Positions 58,465 through 64,000 of a DNA stretch of 64,000 nucleotides are shown here, piece by piece. The DNA lies in the NCBI GenBank assembly GCA_054601695.1, contig BAAHQB010000096.1, positions 186,001 to 250,000 of the forward strand, written 5' to 3'. How positions within the stretch are numbered: the first letter of the stretch is position 1; every line of letters begins with the position of its first letter. Under the pieces are notes generated by a model that did not search any database, was not told the DNA's origin, and saw nothing but the letters and a program-made list of their open reading frames with translations. The translations under genes were made by a program, and so were the position numbers. The DNA comes from Amorphochlora amoebiformis. Lineage: Eukaryota; Cercozoa; Chlorarachniophyceae.

Positions 58465-58516
<52 letters not shown>

Positions 58517-58676
58517 GATACAAAAGGTAATATGTTCAATCAAACAAATCCCGACAGATTAAAACTGAAAATTTAAAAAATAAATAGCACGGGACTGTGG
58601 AATAGTATCGAAAGGCTTACGGGTGAGGCCACGAGTCTTGTTTTCGGAATCTGTGCTGGCTCAGCTGAAGAGGGGG

Positions 58677-58773
<97 letters not shown>

Positions 58774-58846
58774 ATATATATATATATAGATATATATATA
58801 TATTATATATATATATATATATATGTATAAAGACATATTTACATAT

Positions 58847-58916
<70 letters not shown>

Positions 58917-58965
58917 CACGGACGTACGTACATATGCTTATATTGAGGAACTCTAAGATCGCTCC

Positions 58966-59012
<47 letters not shown>

Positions 59013-59168
59013 TGTGTGTGTGTATATGTATATATATTGCATAAACATATACAATATATATATATACAAAAATATATATATATGTGTATGAAGTTATAGA
59101 CCTATTTATACATATAATTATGTTTAGCTAGAGGAACTCAAAGTCCTACTACGGATCCTCCCAACATA

Positions 59169-59219
<51 letters not shown>

Positions 59220-59288
59220 TATTAACATATATATATATATATATATATTCACAATATATACACATGTTTAGTTCACATACCTCACATT

Positions 59289-59335
<47 letters not shown>

Positions 59336-59443
59336 ATGTGTTTAGCTTGAGGAACTCAAAGGACTTGTAGGAACCCTTGCGGTCAAAAGGGGTCGCCTCC
59401 ACGGCATGGACACGGTTTCAACTTATATACATATACATATATG

Positions 59444-59485
<42 letters not shown>

Positions 59486-59530
59486 GTAATATCCAATATT
59501 ATATCACATATATATATATATATATGTACG

Positions 59531-59583
<53 letters not shown>

Positions 59584-60957
59584 GTATACATATATGTGAA
59601 CATACATATATATATATATATATCATATATACATGTACCTATCGATATATATCTGTCTACCTATCTGAATCTATCCCTCTCACAATCTCTCTCTCTCTCC
59701 GTGTGTCTTTCATCGAATATCTGTCTATCTATCTCTCTGTACCTATCCATCTCACAATCTCTCTCTCTGTATGTGTGTGTGTCTTTCATGCTCTCATCTT
59801 TCGTCTCGTATTCAATCTCTCACTTATTTTTCTCTTAATTTCCTCTCCTTTTTTTCTCCCTCTCGCTCCTTCACTCTCTCTCTCTCTCTCTCTCTTACTC
59901 TACCTTGCTTTCTACCTTGCTTACTCTCTCTCTCTCTCTCTTACTCTCTATACTCTCTCTCTCTCTCTCTTACTCTATACTCTCTCTCTCTCTTATTCTC
60001 TATACTCTCTCTCACTCTCTATACTCTCTCTCTCTCTTACTCTCTATACTCTCTCTCTCTTTCTTATTCTCTATACTCTCTCACTCTCTCTCTTATTCTC
60101 TATACTCTCTCTCTCTCTTACTCTCTATACTCTCTCTCTCTCTTATTCTCTATACTCTATCTCTCTCTTACTCTCTATACTCTCTCTCTCTCTTACTCTC
60201 TCTTCTCTCTCTCTCTTACTCTCTACACACACTCTCTCTCTCTCTCTTACTGTCTATACTCTCTCTCTCTCTCTCTTATATTCTCTATACTCTCTCTCTC
60301 TCTCTTTTTCTCTATACTCTCTCTCCCTCTCTCTCTTACGGTCTATACTCTCCCTCTCTCTCTCTCTCTTAGTGTCTACACACTCTCTCTCTCTCTCTCT
60401 CTCTCATACTGTCTATACTCTCTCTCTGTCTCTCTCTTACTCTCTATACCCTCTGTCTCTCTCTCGCTGTCTATACTCTCTCTCTCTCTCTTACTCTTTA
60501 TACTCTCTCTCTCTCTTACTCTCTATATATACTCTCCCTCTCTTACTGTCTATACACACACACTCTCTCTCTTACTCTCTATACTCTCTCTCTCTTACTC
60601 TCTATACTCTCTCTCTCTCTTACTCTCTATAATCTCTCTCTCTCTCTCTGTCTCTCTTACTGTCTACACTCTCTCTCTCTCTCTCTCTTACTCTTTATAC
60701 TCTCTCTCTCTTACTCTCTATACTCTCTCTGTCTCTCTCACTGTCTATAGACACTCTCTCTCTCTCTCTCTTTCTTACTCTTTATACTCTCTCTCTCTTA
60801 ATCTCTATACTCTCTCTCTCTCTCTTACTGTTTATACTCTCTCTCTCTCTCTCTTACTCTTTATACTCTCTCTACTCTTTCTACCCTCTCGCTCTCTCAC
60901 TCTCTCTCTCTCTCTCTCTCAATCCTACAAGCCTAAATACGACATCTATAGATGTGA

Positions 60958-60992
<35 letters not shown>

Positions 60993-61193
60993 CAAATATA
61001 TAATATATATACATATATATTACATATATATAAAAACATATCTATATGTAAATATATATATATATATATGTATAAACGTGTATATAATACATACATATAT
61101 ATATATATATATAGATAAAAAATACAAATACATTCATATTCATATAACATATGTACATCTATTCGTATGTATTTAGGATGGTGTACCATATGT

Positions 61194-61273
<80 letters not shown>

Positions 61274-61326
61274 TCATATAATATATGTGCATCTATTCGT
61301 ATGTATTAGGATGGTGTACCATATGT

Positions 61327-61422
<96 letters not shown>

Positions 61423-61538
61423 GTGTATATAATACATACATATATATATATATATATAGATAAAAAATACAAATACATTCATATTCATATAATATATGTA
61501 CATCTATTCGTATGTATTTAGGATGGTGTACCATATGT

Positions 61539-61588
<50 letters not shown>

Positions 61589-61660
61589 TATACATATTCA
61601 TATAATATATGTACATCTATTCGTATGTATTAGGATGGTGTACCATGTGTACACACACAC

Positions 61661-61706
<46 letters not shown>

Positions 61707-61840
61707 TCATATAATATATGTACATCTATTCGTATGTATTTAGGATGGTGTACCATATGTATATATATATATATACATATACATATTCATATAATACATG
61801 TACATCTATTCGTATGTATTTAGGATGGTGTACCATATGT

Positions 61841-61900
<60 letters not shown>

Positions 61901-62108
61901 TATATACATATATTCGTATCCATATAGGATGGAGTACCCAGGGACATGAGAGAGTTTGGTCCAGTCTTCATACGCTATGTATCAGCTTCTGGAGATGCGT
62001 ATCTATCTGGCTACGACGGAACGTATAGAGGAGTAAGTCAGATATGTTATGTATGTATATGTGTATATATATATATATGTGTGTGTATATAGATATATAA
62101 TATATATA

Positions 62109-62141
<33 letters not shown>

Positions 62142-62257
62142 ATTATATCACTTACCCTTCTTTATGCCCCGCATAGCCGAGGATTATACATATCTCCGAT
62201 ATAATGTATGCATATACATGTATGTACATATATATATACATACATATAATCATATGT

Positions 62258-62304
<47 letters not shown>

Positions 62305-62362
62305 CATATACATATATGTACACATATATACACGTACACACATATATAAATATATATATATG

Positions 62363-62396
<34 letters not shown>

Positions 62397-62592
62397 GTAT
62401 GTATAATGTATGTGTATTTATGTTTATATATACGTATATACATATATATATATACATGTACACATACATATATATATATATACACATATACATATACATA
62501 TATATATATATATGTATATATATATACTATATATAATTATAGATAGATTTAATAGAGTTCAACAAACTAACAGATATACTACAAACCAACAG

Positions 62593-62630
<38 letters not shown>

Positions 62631-62741
62631 TATTTATAGATAGATACAATAGAGTTATATATACTAACAGATATACTTTACCCCTACTCTTCCCGACGGT
62701 GAATTTCGACAATATGGTGTCCTTCCGTTAGGTATATGTAT

Positions 62742-62778
<37 letters not shown>

Positions 62779-62849
62779 GTAGATATATATATAAATATAT
62801 ATATATAAGTACTGATCAAGATAATCAAGAGCGGCTTCATCCATGTTAT

Positions 62850-62942
<93 letters not shown>

Positions 62943-63166
62943 TGAGTGTGCATGTATGCAAAAATGTCTTAGATATGCATGTATGTATGTAATCTATATA
63001 ATATATATAAATATATATGTATATATATATATATATATGTAACATGTGACCATATATATATATATGTATATATGTATATATATATATATATATTATATAT
63101 AAGGCCTCTGGAAAGAAGCCAACCGTACGACTTCCTCTTTATCACCCTTAGAAGTATATGAATATA

Positions 63167-63197
<31 letters not shown>

Positions 63198-63250
63198 ATA
63201 TACCATTCATATATATGTATATATATGTACATATTTGCTAGTGTCTATGT

Positions 63251-63281
<31 letters not shown>

Positions 63282-63358
63282 CTTTATATATATATATATA
63301 TGTATATATATATGTTAATATGATTTGTACATGTACACTTAAACATTTACGTATATAC

Positions 63359-63409
<51 letters not shown>

Positions 63410-63480
63410 GTGTCAATGTACATATATAATATATATATATATATAAGTACATATATACATATATGCATACGTGTATATGC

Positions 63481-63534
<54 letters not shown>

Positions 63535-63627
63535 CATATGATAGAAACTATACATATATAGGCTAGCGTGAGGATTCACCTGGATAAAATTAGAAAAGAG
63601 GCAGAGGCTCTAGGACTCTCATTAGAG
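57199..63627 (+). CDS. Gene E: unidentified protein, possibly organelle-targeted, 3' end beyond the window
   Basis: Exons: 57199-57364, 57419-57471, 58095-58147, 58588-58675, 59346-59414, 61928-62032, about 62177-62205 (uncertain), 62671-62731, 63104-63153, 63562-63627; further exons are expected past 64000. The N-terminus [20 protein letters not shown] is hydrophobic, then strongly basic with few acids ([19 protein letters not shown]), consistent with organelle targeting, perhaps signal plus transit peptide. Then [95 protein letters not shown] and [20 protein letters not shown]. Phases agree through exon 6. Exons 7-8 have two workable frames. Intron 1 is 54 nt; the rest are TA-, CT- or duplication-filled. 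I do not recognise the family. GTCAC precedes the ATG. Confidence 0.6.
58316..58365 (+). repeat. Decayed copy of the gene E exon 4 head with acceptor
   Basis: AAGTAG, CGCGAGACTGTGGCATAGT, ATCGAGAGTGAGGCTACGAG, TCTTGTATT mirrors the true AATAG, CACGGGACTGTGGAATAGT, ... GTGAGGCCACGAGTCTTG at 58583-58650. The copy has an internal deletion and lies upstream. Confidence 0.88.
58940..59160 (+). repeat. Two copies of the gene E exon 5 head
   Basis: The true acceptor and head is TTTAG, CTTGAGGAACTCAAAGGACT (59341-59365). Copies: 59123-59158 (TTTAG, CTAGAGGAACTCAAAGTCCT) and about 58940-58957 (TATTGAGGAACTCTAAG). The more distant copy is the more degraded. Confidence 0.88.
59640..60925 (+). repeat. 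CT minisatellite filling a gene E intron
   Basis: About 1.25 kb of CTCTCT punctuated by TTACTCTCTATACTCTC units of roughly 25-35 bp and by ACACAC bursts. It gives open frames of several hundred codons of Ser/Leu/Tyr that have no coding character. The sense strand is pyrimidine, so the transcript would be a very long polypyrimidine tract upstream of the exon 6 head-copy array. Confidence 0.95.
61140..61927 (+). repeat. Six-copy array of the gene E exon 6 acceptor and head
   Basis: TACATCTATTCGTATGTATT, TAG, GATGGTGTACCATATGTAC recurs with head starts at 61177, 61310, 61522, 61634, 61744 and 61824, before the true exon head GATGGAGTACCCAGGG at 61928. Each copy keeps an AG acceptor plus about 11 exon bases and then enters CA/TA repeat. 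Units are 80-210 bp apart, varying with microsatellite length. Confidence 0.95.
61329..61419. repeat. Long TA microsatellite inside the exon-head array
   Basis: About 90 bp of TA between the second and third head copies. Confidence 0.95.
62555..62670 (+). repeat. Copies of the gene E exon 8 acceptor region
   Basis: AATAGAGTT, CTAACAGATATACT occurs near 62550-62580 and again at 62649-62676 (the true acceptor). A shorter ACCAACAGATATAATA occurs at about 62585-62600. Confidence 0.75.
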
Positions 63628-63720
63628 GTTATATATATAAATATATATATATATATATGTACATATATATATATATATACATATTTACATATATATATGT
63701 GTGTGTATACATATATATAC

Positions 63721-63751
<31 letters not shown>

Positions 63752-63775
63752 TATATTTCGTATATCAAATATATC

Positions 63776-63823
63776 TAAGAGGCAGAGGCTCTAGGACTCT
63801 CATTAGAGGTTATATATATAAAT
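63776..63823 (+). repeat. Copy of the gene E exon 10 tail with donor
   Basis: GAGGCAGAGGCTCTAGGACT, CTCATTAGAG, GTTATATATATAAAT at 63778-63822 duplicates 63598-63643, including the donor. The copy is nearly perfect and lies downstream of the exon. Confidence 0.95.
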
Positions 63824-63923
63824 GTATATATATATATATATATGTAGATATATATACTATATATTGTATATTTATACACATGTATATATATATGATGATC
63901 TTTTATTAACATATCATAGTTTG

Positions 63924-63957
<34 letters not shown>

Positions 63958-64000
63958 TATATATATATGTATATATACATGTATATATAAATACATGTAT

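Noticed and set aside
59703-61003. Very long Ser/Leu/Tyr open frames (over 300-400 codons) on the plus strand
   Set aside because: They are translations of CT minisatellite. All three frames are open, there is no domain, and the block is bounded by splice-consistent gene E exons.
61140-61927. CRISPR-like regular repeats
   Set aside because: The repeats are exon-head copies spaced by variable microsatellite in a eukaryotic intron; spacers are not unique sequence and there are no cas genes.

Overview
The window is nuclear DNA from a eukaryote with an unusual genome. Most of the sequence is TA microsatellite broken up by CA/GT, CT/GA and telomere-like TTAGGG/CCCTAA arrays. The protein-coding part is a scatter of very short exons joined by GT-AG introns. 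A two-domain NFU scaffold protein of the plastid type, with a signal-peptide-like N-terminus followed by a basic Ser/Arg/Lys stretch, suggests an alga with a complex (secondary) plastid. The telomere-like unit is TTAGGG. I cannot name the lineage; chlorarachniophyte, ochrophyte and haptophyte would all be compatible.

Five gene models alternate in direction. (A) 2707-5450, +, an unidentified protein whose start is not seen. (B) 7558-10289, -, complete NFU, 7 exons, 212 aa. (C) 10430-51778, +, a VPS8 homologue (CORVET tethering complex) assembled here from 71 exons totalling about 4.8 kb over 41 kb. (D) 53932-56513, -, complete, 9 exons, 520 aa, a probable nuclear protein with two Cys-rich motifs and a Tudor/Agenet-like segment. 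(E) from 57199, +, an unidentified, possibly organelle-targeted protein running off the right edge. B and C share a 140-bp head-to-head promoter. D and E share a 685-bp one. A/B and C/D are tail-to-tail, and both tail-to-tail spacers carry a distinctive CTAG-rich composition.

The left end (1-2430) is a diverged tandem array with a telomere-variant (CCGTAA-like) component, TA tracts and a shared unique block. It looks like subtelomeric-type satellite and no gene is seen in it.

The most interesting observation concerns intron structure. Gene D and the first intron of gene E retain compact introns of about 51-54 nt. Elsewhere introns are inflated with TA DNA and with partial copies of the adjacent exon edges. 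Copies of an exon's first bases lie upstream of it, and copies of its last bases with the 5' splice site lie downstream. I see this at more than a dozen boundaries in four of the five genes. Introns of gene C also contain telomere-repeat arrays, several directly at splice sites: G-strand arrays follow 5' splice sites and C-strand arrays precede 3' splice sites. All exon models come from reading frame, splice phase and family resemblance by eye. No alignment or RNA evidence was available.
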